A stretch of DNA of 64,000 nucleotides from Liolophura sinensis (GCF_032854445.1 NC_088297.1:4651991-4715990), one strand, 5' to 3'. Positions 44,160 to 56,017 are shown, numbered from the stretch's first letter. Program-made: numbers and translations. The notes: generated from the sequence alone by a model not told the origin.

Positions 44160-45480
44160 TGAAGACGATTACTGGTCTCTTTGAGTGTTGTTTTTACATG
44201 ATAATCAAGTCTGCAAAAGTAGACTGTTCAAAATACAGGTTAGTCGATACGAATGTTGAAGGTTTGGAATTTGGAATTCAGTACGTAGTCTTGATAGTTT
44301 TTTTTCCGTCGTGAATAACGTGAGTTCACTCCTGGCTTTCGGTAGGGAATTCGATTTTTATGAAATGCCCACTTTTTCACTCTTGGTAGAACCTGGGCGA
44401 CAATAAACTGTTGACGTCGTTAGCGAGTCCGTTTGTGTAGGCTAATGTTCATTGAAGACAACTAACTGGTCTTCCACCTGTACTGTACGCGAGGTTGGAA
44501 AATCAGTAACTTGTCAAAGGTCCGTTTTTCTCCATCTAAAAAACTTCCCATCTTGTGAAAAATTTTTGAGTACGACAATAAGCAGGTACATGTATAGTTG
44601 TTAATTAACTTTGTGGTCAAGTGAACATTTGTGAAGTCAGACGCCAAGCATATGCCTGAGCACAGTTTATTACTGCATGTAGAAGGCTAACCACACAATA
44701 CATGATACAATACAAACGACCTGGGGCAGATTCCATAAAACATTTTTTATCAAAATTTAAATTATGATTGTAAGCATTATTGTTCTGCTTTAGAAGTTAA
44801 AATTTTGTGCACTAAATCAAGATTATTGTCAGACCAAAAACTGAGGAATACAAAGAGGTTTTTCTTGAGTCTTATATATTCGGCAAGTCTGATCAAACGA
44901 ACGTGGCTTAAGACCCAAATGGACTCCGGTGACGTTGAAATCTCTTTCACACGTGGGAAAGTTCGTCGGAAACTTGCCACACGTCCGTGGTTTAACCCAG
45001 GCACTCCGGTTCCTTCCATAAAGCTTACAGCTATCATGTATATGGGGAAAATCTTTTACTGATGAGGGTAAGCAATTAGCAAGCGACCAATCAATTGCCG
45101 AATTTTGTCCAAGATATTAGACACCGGTTACTGACAATATACGGTATTGTTTAAGTGTAGTAATGCTGGTTACGTCGTGATATACAAATTGGGGAAAGAA
45201 AAAAATCACAACGCAGTCTAGAGCTTATATACGGGGACGGATATACAATTGTCATGTATAGTGTGATAGAGCTGGTTTAGGACGGTATACTCCTGAATTC
45301 CTGTTTAACTCTGCATGTGATATCGTATGTTTGCATCATTAACATATAGCAATGTCCTCTGCATGTGATATCGTATGTTTGCATCATTAACATATAGCAA
45401 TGTCTCTAGATTTTCTCCTGTTTAAACTTTGACCTTATTGGCACATCAGCATATCACTGTACTCTGAAGACAATGGGATG
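44160..45480. other. intergenic; one old repeat and one 46-base duplication
   Basis: 44890-45020 (CGTGGGAAAGTTCGTCGGAAAC, GTTTAACCCAGGCACTCCGG) looks like a dispersed repeat; 17440-17520 has weak similarity. 45311-45402 holds two tandem copies of a 46-base unit starting CTCTGCATGTGATATCG. No gene is recognised. Confidence 0.55.
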
Positions 45481-45486
45481 TCTTGT

Positions 45487-45658
45487 TTTTTATTTATTTG
45501 ATTGGAGTTTTACTCTGTACTCAAGAATATTTCACTTACACGACGACGGCCAGAATTATTGTTGTGGGGGGGGGGGGAGGGGAGCAGGCAGAGCCCGGGG
45601 AAAACCCACGACCATACGCAAGTTGTTGCCAGATCTTCCCACGTACGGCCGGAGATAC
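45487..45658 (-). repeat. SINE copy, head lost
   Basis: TTGATTGGAGTTTTACTCTG, TACTCAAGAATATTTCACTT, then a G run at 45565-45575 replacing the usual GGGAGGAAACC, and AAAACCCACGACCATACGC. Confidence 0.85.
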
Positions 45659-45659
45659 A

Positions 45660-46375
45660 CATGGTTATATATATGTACACACAGTAAAAAATACTGTAAA
45701 AAATGATACGACACAAAATGCACATTAAAGTTGTTCCCGTGCAAGCAGAAGCCACAAATCTCCAAAAAGTCTTGATGGGAGTTAAACTGCAGCCGCGTAA
45801 AAATTTGCTGCGGTGAAAAAAAAATCGTAAAAATGTATTCAGTGTTCAACAAGCCCTGGTATCTTAACGGTGTTTGGGCTCCTCCCAAGTGTGTACGCCC
45901 AGCGATTTTTAGAATACATTTTTTTCTTGTCATCATAGCAATTTAAATGTACACATACATTATTTTAGTAGCAATCTTGCGGTAATAATCCAAGATTTAC
46001 CAACAATGAAGTAAATATCTTTCAGCATATGTTGAAATCCTCTTTGATGGCAACGGACTGTGAGGACATAAACAGTTTATTGGTAATGTCTTTGCGTGGA
46101 CATTTAAGGGTATCTTTTGCCGGTTCAAACCAGTAGGCCTACTAACCATTACTGTCTTCCAATGAATGCGTAGTAGACTAGGCTCCGTTGTCAGTATACC
46201 CACCAAACGTTACCGCAAAATTAAGGAAGGAGTTGAGAGTTGCTTCGGTCGTGAAAGAGTTACCCATTTCATATATATTTATATACACCGCATGTATTAG
46301 CGCGTCAAGATAGCCACATGATCATTCAACTGACCGTGTTCTCTGTATGCCCCGTTTGTCATGTATGCATTCGGT
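45660..46375. other. no gene recognised
   Basis: Short ORFs only; nothing I can name. Confidence 0.5.
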
Positions 46376-46377
46376 TT

Positions 46378-46832
46378 TTATTTATTTAGTTATTTGACTG
46401 GTGTTTTACGCCGTACTCAAGAATATTTCGCTTATACGACGACTCCCAGCATTGTGGTGGGAGGAAACCGGGTAAAGCCCAGGGGAAACTCATGACCATT
46501 CCCACGTCACTGGCAGACCATTCTGTTTTTCGTCTTAATATCAAGATCCTATCACTGTATTGGTGACTTGTACTAGGGTTTAAGTCACTGAGGTAGCACT
46601 TGTGTCAGAGCGATTGTACATGCTGTGATGTATCGGTTCTTACTCAACACTCATTCAACAGAGCTTGAATATTTATTTATTTATTTGATTGGTGTTTTAC
46701 GCCGTACTCAAGAATATTTCACTTATACGGCGGGCAGCATTATGGTGGGAGGAAACTGGGCAGAGCACGGCGGAAACCCACGACCATCCGCAGGTTGCTG
46801 GTAAACCTTCTCACGTACGGCAGGAGAGGAAG
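46378..46832 (-). repeat. two SINE copies 3' of channel gene 2
   Basis: 46378-46520 and 46671-46832, both minus orientation, with TTACGCCGTACTCAAGAATA in each. The second ends about 40 bases from the channel gene stop codon and may form part of its 3' UTR. Confidence 0.88.
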
Positions 46833-46870
46833 AGAGCTTGAATAAGATCTAGCCTCGATATATTCAAAGG

Positions 46871-46989
46871 TCATTTGTGAGAACATCTGAAAATCCCACG
46901 ACATAGCCATCTAAACACGAACTCTGCAACTTCTACCAGGGTGATTAGACTGGCTCCGAGAAACAATCCCATCTGGCCTCCGATTGAAG
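46871..46989 (-). CDS. channel gene 2, exon 7 (GAS filter, second span)
   Basis: GTTGCTTTCAG acceptor at phase 1; SIGGQMGLFLGASLITLVEV, AEFVFRWLCRGIFRCSHK and TGA. The C-terminal tail is only about 20 residues. Confidence 0.92.
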
Positions 46990-49900
46990 CTGAAAGCAAC
47001 GAAATGAGAAGAAATCAGTTTGTTTCACTGCCATTGGAATTTGTCTTTATTGTCTTAAAACACTGGAGAGCTAGATCATTGCATGGTATTTTCATAATTA
47101 CCTTCATGCATTCATCTGTTGCACACATTCATTTTCTATTGGCCGAGTGGGTCAATTTAGACTTGTAGATATTTGACCAATCATGTTGAGTGATCGTCTC
47201 ACGTGGTGAGGTTTCTGAGACACCTGACCTTATAGTCTTGTTTTTTTGTTTTCCCCATCTCTATCATTCTAATTACCATAAACCTGGTGAAATACGCATG
47301 TGCTCAAGACGTAAGCACCAGTTATATACACAAATGAACATTATTCTCCATGAATATTTTTTTTACCTGATTATTTTCACATTAAAAGTTTGTTTTAGCT
47401 GTTAATTGTATTTTTATATCAGAGATAAACTATTTCACTCAAACCACACCAATTAGTTTTAAGACATACACGACTGCATTGGTTTATCTTCCCATTCAGT
47501 CGCACGTGGGAAGGTCTTCCAACAACCTGCTGATGGTCGTGGGTTTTGAGCCCGGTTTCCTCCTACCCTAATGCTCACGCTCATCGTATAAGTGAATTAT
47601 TCTTGAGTACGACGTTAATCACCAATCAAATAAAACAAACACTTGGAAAAACTAGACCGCCTAAACTTTCTTCACAACAAAACGAGAATGAACTAAGGCG
47701 GAGGTGAACTGAAACCCCCTTTGTTGATGGTGAAAGGTTACGGTCCAACCATATAGAGACAGTGTCTTCCCGTAGCAAAGTGGTATCAATGCGTAACCAG
47801 ATGATGATGGCGTATGCTTACCAAAGACATCATCACGAGTATATCCCTGTACCTGCTCGGTTGACTCTATCCTCATTCTGTCGAAGTGGATATTCACTGA
47901 GAGGACGGAGAGTCTGTGAATAAAGAAATGAATAAAATACAGACATACAGTAATGTACAAATTTCCACACTACATACAAAGGGGCAATACTCTGCAGTTC
48001 TATCCTATCCATCCGGGAACCAGAACAATATAATATTTGTTATACTGAATACGTCTTGAATATATAATTAACTTCATGCAAAATTCAAATCGCGATAAGT
48101 AAGCTTAGTTCTATGCTTGTAGATCATAGTATGTATACCTTCATAACATATTCCGCCAGTCACTTTGGTATTGAAAATGTTATCAGCCAATCAGTATGAC
48201 CAGCAATTTTGACTGGTTAGTTTCACTTTACGCTATTTGTGTGAAAAAAATGTTATTATCATTATAAGTATTAATTATTGTCAGACCTTAGATTCTCGGG
48301 TATGGATACGTCAAGGCTAGTAGACAGAGTAGTTGTGTAATCGATTTCCTGGCAGGGGAGCGGGCAATCACATGTTGCAACGCCTGGAACGGACAAACAC
48401 ACGTGCGCAAGATTCCATCAGCTCTAATCGAAACATGTATGATACTGTATGAAAAGGAGAGCAGGAAAGCAAATCTCTGCCAAAAGACCAGCTGTTTATC
48501 TCAGGCACAAATAAAACTGAAGTGAGAAATATTTGAGTTTGAGGTTAACCCATCAAGCTTTAAACTAAATAAATCGAGTTATTGTTCATGAAAAGAAGGA
48601 CAGTGACTGTTATTCGGCATAATCCTTCCACGCTTCCGTAGAATGGAAATTGTATTGCGTGAGGCGATACAGAGATTCCTGTTATCTTTCCTCATGAATT
48701 GTTTATATTTCGCGAAGTGTGGATTTGCTGACTTTGTATTGGGACTTCTAATCTGTTGCTTTAGCCAAGACTGATACAATCACTTACTGAAGCTGGTATT
48801 ATGCAATGCCACTCCTGTTGTATTCACACATTCAATGTAGCTTGCTGGGTTCAATATATCACCTGTTTGGAAGTAAATGATTGGCTACATACAATTGTTT
48901 CTCAATTAAATCGAAAAAATTAAATTCTTTTCTATTTTTACATAAATAAAGACAGATTTAAAAAAAAAAAACTAAGAAAGAAATAATTAAATATTCTCTT
49001 ATAACTCGACAGGTTATAGTTCTTATCGCTTGTACTGCGACATATTACGACCCAGAGTAAGGTAAACGTTTCAGACATGACGAATACGTTCCTTCCCTGG
49101 ATGTGTTGGTGTTAACATCATTTCGCTATTTGTTGGAATTAAGTATACCAGCGTAGACACACACTATGCTTTTGCAAGGAAGACTGAAGGCACGCTTGCG
49201 GCAAGTAAATAAATCCCACAATATACAAGACAGCACAAACGTCCGCCATAGCTAAATGATCAAAATCCCTCACAACGGATGTTTAAATGAAAAACATTCC
49301 TTAAGGAAAATCCCAATTCTAGACCAGATCCCCATCAAAATTTCATAGATTTCATCCAAATCCGTAATGACATTTTCCCTTAAAGTTGCTGACAGAAAAA
49401 TAAACGATCGCAAAAACATAACCTCATTTGGCTGTGGTAATAAATAAATCCATTATAAAAGACGTTGGCATTCACCTGCTATGTCGATTCCACATAGTGT
49501 CTTCAACCACCGTCCGTGGCAGGCATCTTGACAAGCTCTCAGTGTGTAGCGTCCGTGGGGAACCAGAGGGTGCCGGAAGTCCTCCAACATCACCAAACAC
49601 TCCCTGTCTCCAAACGCTTTATATGGTGACGGCAAGTAAGTACTCTGGTGTGGAAATGGTGTTGGTTGAGTTAAATGAGCACAAATGAACATATCCAAAA
49701 TGAAGAAAACGATGGAAATCAAGCTATATCTTAATGGAGTACAAAACCATCTGAGACAAAAATATACACAATTTATATGTTCAGTAAAATCCTAGTCTCG
49801 AGATTATTAAAACTTGAATAAAGTGATTAATAAAATATAGTTACTGCCTCTAAACGAGCACGCACGTTTCTCATTTGTTTCTCTTGTGATATTTCAAGAA

Positions 49901-52900
49901 TATTTCACGAATACGACAGCGGCCACCATTATGGTAGGAGGAATCCAAATAGAGCCGGACAAACCGCTTTGGCTCCAGAGAGACTGTTGTTTACATAATA
50001 ACATTTGTACATCCTTCCCGTAACCTGTAAGATTTCTTTTTTGTAGTTTTATACGTGTTTTTGTACTTGTCTTCCTTCTGTATGTAATGTTATTACCTGT
50101 TTGACTTTAACTCTGACGTAATTCTCAGTCCCTGGGGTAAGTTTGAGGACGTCAGAGTTTCCCGGGGAGAATTTCTCGTGGGGCTCGTGTAGGAAAATCT
50201 ATTTAACAAACAGAAATGTATTAATGGATGGACATCAGGACGAATTGCGCATTTATTTATTTGATTGTTATTTACGTCATACTACAAGAATATTTCTCTT
50301 ATGTGACGGCGGCCATCATGATGGTGGAAGGAACCAGGCAGAGCCCGGGGAAAACCCAGGACCTCCTGGGTCATTGCGCCGCGCTGTCGTGCTAAACCCC
50401 TCGGTCACGGAGACCCCCCTTTATATTCAAGAAAATATAAATATATTCGTAAATTTTGAAATCTTCGGTAATATTCTCTTCTCAGATTTTGAATGATATT
50501 CAGGGTTTATCGCCTGAGAGGAATTTTAACAGTTTTTAGCATATGAAATATTTAAATGTGTTCCTGCCATTTTCTTTATTTATTTGCAAATAGACACTCA
50601 CCTGTACTCCTGTCTTAACTGTGTCTTGTACATTAATTGTGAGAGTGAGTCCTCCGTCCATGCCCGGAGCCAGGGATTCTAATACGGGCAATATTTGTTC
50701 ATTCTCGTTCCCCGGTGACGAATTATTCAAAGTTTGTGTATTTTTTTTATCATCTACGAAACCATTAACTGTATAGCACAAACGAGGTTGTAATTCTTCG
50801 GAGACGAATTTCCTGACGTAATTGGAACAATTCGTGCTGGCAAAGACACATTGCTGTATGAGTTCTGTCTGAAGAAGTTGTTGAGTCTTTTCAAAAATCC
50901 CCTTCAGGTTAAGCTTGTTAACCTCCTCTTGCGATACCACTGGAAAGAGGGTTTTGTTTAAGATCTGGCTGCTTGTGAGCAACGTGTTTCCCGGCTCACT
51001 GCTTTTGAGCGCATTGGCTCTCAAATCACTACTTTCGAGCGCATTGGTTCCCAAATCAGCAAGTGCCTCGAGCGTCATGTTGATGGCGTCAGGTAAATGA
51101 CTGCAAACCGTGACACCAGGGAACGGCATCCTGTCCATATAACGGTTTGTGACTTTTGTTAATATAGGACGACTATGAATATATCGTATGTGGCTCTCAA
51201 CAATTATGACGAAACCCGTTAGCTGGGCCAAGACCACCACTACCCAGAACAATCTGTCAGATAATAAAAAAAGGAAAAAAAAACAAACTTTATTTAAAGG
51301 TAAACAAAACACTAACGTGAAATATATGTCAGATGAAAGCCCATTAAAAACTATCCACAAAAAATTGGTTTTATTTTTTTTAGAATTTTTTCAACCCAGA
51401 AAAAATGCACTTGGAATTTTGGATTCCATAAATACCTTTTCTGACAATATTGGGACCAGTGACGTCATATCCGGTTTTTTGGCACTTAGCACATGTACAT
51501 CACTTGGTTTCATACTTTTAATTGCATATACATGTAGATCTATGAATGCAATCGCCAAATGGGCCTTGAAACCAACCATTTCAATATGGATGTGACCTCA
51601 TTGGTACTTTCTGGATCACAACAGATCACCGCACAGAATCTGATGTTTTAAAACCATTCTACTCGGTTGGAAACATTTTCCCCAAAAAAATCGAATTATT
51701 GGGATGGACAGTGTTTATTGGTCTTTCACCTGATATACACTTTATTCTAGTGTTTTCTTTGCCTTTAATTGAATGGTGTTCACTGCCGAGGTGATGAATT
51801 TTTAAGCTGGATTCAAACACGTGACCTCAGTGGTCAAGGGCCCGTAGACCGCCTGAGCCATCATCCCCTCCCCCTTCCTCCTCCCCTCCCCCAAACAAAA
51901 TCGGAGTTTCATTTCGTATTTCTTTACACTGCAACAGTATAGTTTGCCCTTTACAATAGCAAACCAGTTATATGGTGCCAAATGACAATTAAGCTTGTTG
52001 AACTAAACGCGGTACGTACCTTTAAAAGCGACGTGATTGATCCCCAAATTAAAGGTAAAGTGAACATCATTTAAAAAATGTATTTGAAGTGCCTGCACTT
52101 TTTCAGATTTTTTTTCTCTCTGATTTAAAGGTATGGATTGTTAGATTTTTATTGTGGTTGGCTTCGTGAACCATATATCAACAATACACATGTATATCGC
52201 CAATGACGTCACGCCACTTTTCTACGGCTCTGGAACAGATTATAGAGGTTAAGGCACACTGAAGGTTGAATGCCATAAATATTGTTCGAGTGAGACGTGG
52301 AAATGATAACCCACGAGACGCAAAGACATTTTCTCTACATGTATATAAATGCGTATCACTTTATCTGTTGCATCCTTGAAAAAAATAAGCAATGTGCTAT
52401 CTTCGTCGTATTTCTGATTCTATTCATACGCGCTGCAATTTTGTTCACAAACCTTTTTACAGTTTTAAACGTTATCTGTAAGTAATTATACATCTACAAA
52501 GGTGTTTCATGCTATGCAATATAGGTATTTACGTAAATAAAGCACATGAAGGATCTCTATCTGATGTTTTGGCGAACTATATATGTGCGGAAGTGCACGG
52601 CCTTGTGATGCGGTCCACGAAGACTTCAAGATCTCCGGCAGTGTAATAGCAAAATGTGATAACAAAAGTGATATCTAACAAATGAAAATATCATTTTTAT
52701 TAGTGAAGGAAATACTGGGATTTCACTGATGTATAAATGATAAAACCCAATATCGCACATAAGTCCACCTTGCAATCTACACACTAAACTGCATTACATT
52801 CAGTGAAAAAAAATCTAAGAAAATAAGTTGTTTTCAGATTCAGTTCTGGTGGTATGCATTTTATTTCATTTTTATACATGTTTTCATCCCTTAACGTCAT

Positions 52901-55900
52901 TAGAGCACGCCAATGCGGTGTTATGACACATAGGCCTCTCACAAATGGTGGCAAAAAAAACAAACTTGACCGAGGTCCGAGTTTTCAAAGCATCCAAAGC
53001 ATCCGGCAAAGATGCCAATAAAATATAGAATGTATCAACCACGAAGATAGTGTAATGGATCCATGTGGTCAGAGCCATTTGCTGACAATATATGTACCAG
53101 TTTAGAAACACAGTGCTTTACGCTGAACCTGCCAGTAAGCCAGGACCGGTATTTATCAAATGTCTTAATACCCAAGTAAAAAACGAAACACTACAATTAA
53201 AACTAAATTGCTCTAGAAAGTTTAAAATTTGTAGACTGATTCTTTATTGCTGAACAATGTACTAACCACTACTTGAATTCATTCTTGTTCTTAGTTTGAC
53301 GATTTAAGCACTTGTATTTTACGACTGACGTCGTAAGTCGTTTTAGAAATATGAGCCCTAAGCAAATCATCTGACTTGAGGAGGTGTTTAAATGCCATAC
53401 GTATAAATGAGTAAATGACTAACTTTTGTCGATCGATACACGTAACGTCATGTGTTGGTCAAATGGAGTTTGGAATGTTCCTTGAAATCCTCAAATTGAT
53501 CGTTGAATCCTGAAATGTTTTATGGAGTGTTTGAAATGGCGAGATGTTTTCTTAAACTAAACTACCAGGCAAAAGAAAGGTTTCACCGTATTTTTTGTCA
53601 TAAAAACAGTAAAAGCGCGGTTCCGGGTTTGAGTCTAAGGAGGACTTAGTGTATGACTGCATCGTTTCCTCTACCAGAACGCATCGTCACGAACGCAGCA
53701 ATTGGAACTGTGAAATTGCGACCACAGGCAAAACGTCCTTTTGAGGCATGGCTCGTGATGCACGTGCAGTAATGTTGCATAAATACTCTTGCTCGAAAGA
53801 GCAGACATTCAGTGACCGAAAAAACACAAACAGTATGCCAAGACAACGCAAGCGCAACGAGACCAGGCCATCGGTATGTCCACCATGGGAGTCTCGCAAC
53901 GTCACATTGCAAGAACGTTCAACTGCAGCCAAACCACCATCAGGGGGTTGTTGATACGCTATCAGCAGACAGGCCAGACCCAAGACAGACCAAGATCGGG
54001 AAGACCGAGGGTAACAACTGCGGCTGAAGATCGCTACATCCGGCAGATCCACCTCCGAAACCGATTCGTCACGGCGACGTCAACAGCGGCGACGGCACTA
54101 GGCCATGTCATCAGCCCCAGAACAACACTGCGTCGTCTTCATTCAGCTGGTTTACGACTTTACCGCCCCTTCCGTGGGATGGCCTTGACCCTTTTACACC
54201 GTCAACGCAGATTGCGATGGGCACGTATTGTACGTCGGTGGCAGCGACGTGACTGGGCGAGAGTGCTGTTTACAGACGAGAGCAGGTTCTGTCTATTCAG
54301 GAACGATGGCAGAGTTCGAATTTTCCGACGAAGAGGCGAGCGTCTCGCGCCAAACTGCGTAAGAGAGGTTTATCCGTTTGGAGGCGGAGGCGTCATGGTT
54401 TGGGGAGGGATTTGTGACCAAATGAAGACGCAGCTGGTTATTATGCAAGGTAATCTGACTGGCCAGCGATACGTTGATGAGGTACTGAGACCTGTCGTCG
54501 TTCCTTTCCTCCAACGAGAGCCAAGAGGATCGATCTTGCAACACGACAACGCAAGACCTCACACTGCCCGCATTGTTACAGACTACCTCGAGACCGCAAA
54601 CGTCATCGTGTTGCCCTGGCCAGCCAACACAACAGACATGAACCCCATTGAGCATCTCTTGGATCACCTTGACCGCCGTTTGAGACAGCTGGTGCCTCCT
54701 CCAACTAACCAACAGGAACTTGAGCAAGCTGTGTTAAACCTATGGAACGTTATCCCTGTTGACGTCATCCGGCGACTGACGACGTCAATGCGGAGGCGTG
54801 TGCTTGCTTGCATTGATGCCTAGGATGGCCACACTCGCTACTGATGACTGTAGTCCTTCATTTCTGTGGATACTGTGACTTTACATGCACTTGCCAGTTA
54901 ACTTTACATTTGTGTAATTTTTTCTTCTGACCCCTTGTCTCTTTCATTGTGTTTTGTGGACAATTGAATGCCAATATTTTAAAGCCTTTTTGAGAGAATA
55001 TTTGACAATGATTCTTGTTTATAAACCAATCTTCTTAATTCTTATATCTGCCTTTGTTTTTGTTTTATGGGCTCAAGAAGTGGGTGAAACCTTTCTTTTG
55101 CCTGGTAGTATAGTTTATTTTATGGTCAAGCCCAATATCTTTTAATGCTCAGTAAGAATGTCTACGAAAAGCTATTCTTTGTGGCAAAGTTAAATATTAC
55201 TTTGTTTGCGCACAGGTTCCTCTTTTTGTACCAAATCGGTAACCACGCTGACATGTGTTAGAGTGATGCCTCACAGGAAAGCAATGTCGAAGACACCAGA
55301 CACAATTCCCCAGCCAGTCACTTTGCGATGACACCAGATCCACCATATCCCGTTATACTAAACACCAATGTGCTAAAGACTGTCGGTATTTTCAAATTTT
55401 AAAATGAAGCGATATGAAATTGAAGTGGATGCTAGAATTATGCACTTTTAAAGATTCTTTAAATATTGGGAAAAATTAAACTTAAAGTATACGAACAGAA
55501 AGCAAACATTTGTTCTCTCGATACAGATTGATTTTTGTCCAAGAAAGAAACTACGGTGTTGAAAGGGTGTTGAAAACGTCAATGAAGCAAAACAGGTTGT
55601 AGAATATTTTGTGATATTTTACTGCTGTTGCATGTGTGAATTAAAAATTCTGGAGTAATTTTTAATTGATTTTTAATCAAATAATTAAATAAAATTCGTT
55701 AAAAAAATGACCACCAAAAATGCCTTTTGTGATTGAAACGATCATAACAAACATGATTCATAACTTGATAACGATTAAAATATAATTCATATTTATGGAA
55801 ATGTAAAATTTATGGGTGAAAAATAAGTACAAGTCTAAACTCACCTGCGTGGCTTGGCAATGCAATCTTGAAGAGTGTACTTCACTCCATGTAATGAAGT

Positions 55901-56017
55901 TTCGCTAGCAAATTCGGACACCATTCCGGACACCGGCTGTCGTCTGCCGGTATCTGGAGGACGAACCGCTTCCGTTTTTGGCCGTGTTTCACAGGATACA
56001 TGCGCCTTGGTTGCCAT
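46871..56017 (-). CDS. DEG/ENaC (ASIC-like) sodium channel, complete, 467 aa
   Basis: Predicted plasma-membrane cation channel subunit with short cytoplasmic ends, two membrane spans and a large cysteine-rich outer domain. Seven GT-AG exons total 1404 coding bases, all phases matching. In order: gating motif TSLHG (His-Gly 43-44); first span LFWVVVVLAQLTGFVIIV (59-76); post-span FPGVTVC; an Asn/Ser/Leu-rich insert near 105-150; SPYKAFGDREC and YTLRACQDACHGRW (cysteine-rich part, exon 4); CDCPLPC (exon 5); VNIHFDRMRIEST (exon 6); filter motif GAS (440-442) inside QMGLFLGASLITLVEV, second span. Slightly shorter than vertebrate ASICs (about 510). It is the paralogue of the partial gene at the window's left end. 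A Tc1-like element sits in intron 1. Gating stimulus unknown. Confidence 0.92.
47496..47635 (+). repeat. SINE, 5'-truncated
   Basis: CGCACGTGGGAAGGTCTTCC, GGTCGTGGGTTT, GTATAAGTGAATTATTCTTG, ACGTTAATCACCAATCAAAT. Plus orientation, in channel gene 2 intron 6. Confidence 0.88.
47822..47913 (-). CDS. channel gene 2, exon 6
   Basis: TTCTTTATTCACAG acceptor, phase 2; LSVLSVNIHFDRMRIESTEQ, GYTRDDVF; GTAAGC donor at phase 1. The nearer CTCTCAG is in the wrong phase and was not used. Confidence 0.88.
48287..48383 (-). CDS. channel gene 2, exon 5 (CDCPLPC)
   Basis: TTTGTCCGTTCCAG acceptor, phase 1; VATCDCPLPCQEIDYTTTLS, ending ENL and a split Arg. The donor GTCTGA is weak but is the one that fits the phase of exon 6. 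Confidence 0.84.
48390..49470. other. channel gene 2 intron 4, no feature recognised
   Basis: Short ORFs only; an A run at 48960. Confidence 0.5.
49476..49644 (-). CDS. channel gene 2, exon 4 (cysteine-rich)
   Basis: CATTTCCACACCAG acceptor, phase 0; STYLPSPYKAFGDREC, HGRYTLRACQDACHGRWLK, LCGIDIA; GTGAAT donor at phase 1. The spacing of cysteines matches the ASIC thumb and palm region. Confidence 0.9.
49885..49960 (-). repeat. SINE fragment
   Basis: AAGAATATTTCACGAATACG, GGCCACCATTATGGTAGGAG. Diverged short piece in channel gene 2 intron 3. Confidence 0.7.
50097..50198 (-). CDS. channel gene 2, exon 3
   Basis: TGTTAAATAG acceptor, 102 bases, phase 0 to 0, IFLHEPHEKFSPGNSDVLKL to VKVKQ, GTAATA donor. 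Same length and similar protein as 258-359. Confidence 0.88.
50250..50425 (-). repeat. SINE copy with deletion
   Basis: TTTATTTATTTGATTG, CAAGAATATTTCTCTTATG, then GGGTCATTGCGCCGCGCTGT and CGTGCTAAACCCCTCGG on the head side. The middle third is missing. Confidence 0.82.
50602..51253 (-). CDS. channel gene 2, exon 2 (first span and outer domain)
   Basis: TTATTATCTGACAG acceptor, 652 bases, phases 2 and 0, GTGAGT donor. Contains LFWVVVVLAQLTGFVII, LTKVTNRYMDRMPFPGVTVC and a stretch with internal similarity (ADLGTNALESS / DLRANALKSS). It is 123 bases longer than the paralogous exon, mostly because of that insert and a second one before the end. Confidence 0.92.
51260..53560. other. channel gene 2 intron 1, left of the Tc1-like element
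   Basis: 51775-51850 (GGATTCAAACACGTGACCTC, CGCCTGAGCCAT) is a tRNA-like SINE remnant in minus orientation. A C-rich run lies at 51866-51892. No other feature recognised. Confidence 0.5.
53565..53587 (+). repeat. left terminal inverted repeat of the Tc1-like element
   Basis: Starts CCAGGCAAAAGAAAGG and ends TTTCACC; exact inverse of 55083-55105. Confidence 0.95.
53876..54823 (+). CDS. Tc1-like transposase, DD34E
   Basis: 315-residue ORF. N-terminal helix-turn-helix (SQRHIARTFNCSQTTIRGLL, about 7-26), GRPR hinge (42-45), second helix-turn-helix (about 50-95), then the catalytic triad Asp134 (LFTDESRF), Asp224 (QHDNARPHT) and Glu259 (MNPIEH). There are 34 residues between the last two, as in Tc1. 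WGG (176-178) is typical. Cuts and pastes the element through its inverted repeats. An ATG at 53835 in another frame starts MPRQRKRNE, which resembles a usual Tc1 N terminus, so the start may have suffered a frameshift between about 53850 and 53876. The remaining ORF is intact. Confidence 0.93.
   Translation: MSTMGVSQRHIARTFNCSQTTIRGLLIRYQQTGQTQDRPRSGRPRVTTAAEDRYIRQIHLRNRFVTATSTAATALGHVISPRTTLRRLHSAGLRLYRPFRGMALTLLHRQRRLRWARIVRRWQRRDWARVLFTDESRFCLFRNDGRVRIFRRRGERLAPNCVREVYPFGGGGVMVWGGICDQMKTQLVIMQGNLTGQRYVDEVLRPVVVPFLQREPRGSILQHDNARPHTARIVTDYLETANVIVLPWPANTTDMNPIEHLLDHLDRRLRQLVPPPTNQQELEQAVLNLWNVIPVDVIRRLTTSMRRRVLACIDA
55083..55105 (-). repeat. right terminal inverted repeat of the Tc1-like element
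   Basis: GGTGAAACC..CTTTTGCCTGG, followed by the TA duplication. Confidence 0.95.
55110..55840. other. channel gene 2 intron 1, right of the Tc1-like element
   Basis: AT-rich; nothing recognised. Confidence 0.5.
55845..56017 (-). CDS. channel gene 2, exon 1 (N terminus)
   Basis: 173 coding bases from ATG (ACC before it, A at -3) to GTGAGT, phase 2. Starts MATKAHVSCETRPK and contains MVSEFASETSLHGVKYTLQ, ending PRR. An inner Met at residue 32 aligns with the conserved block if the first ATG is not used. Confidence 0.9.

Larger units (their letters stand above)
53565..55105 (+). mobile_element. Tc1/mariner-like DNA transposon, 1541 bases
   Basis: Perfect 23-base terminal inverted repeats (53565-53587 and 55083-55105, starting CCAGGCAAAAGAAAGG) are flanked by TA on both sides (53563-53564, 55106-55107), the target duplication of this superfamily. 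It encloses one transposase ORF. Identical ends suggest a recent insertion. It lies antisense in intron 1 of channel gene 2. Confidence 0.94.

Noticed and set aside
47896-47898. CTCTCAG as acceptor of channel gene 2 exon 6
   Set aside because: It gives the wrong phase relative to exon 5; the CACAG at 47914-47918 fits in phase and has a better pyrimidine tract.
53646-54052. Minus-strand ORFs over the Tc1-like element
   Set aside because: They are antisense shadows of the transposase and its 5' region, with no features of their own.
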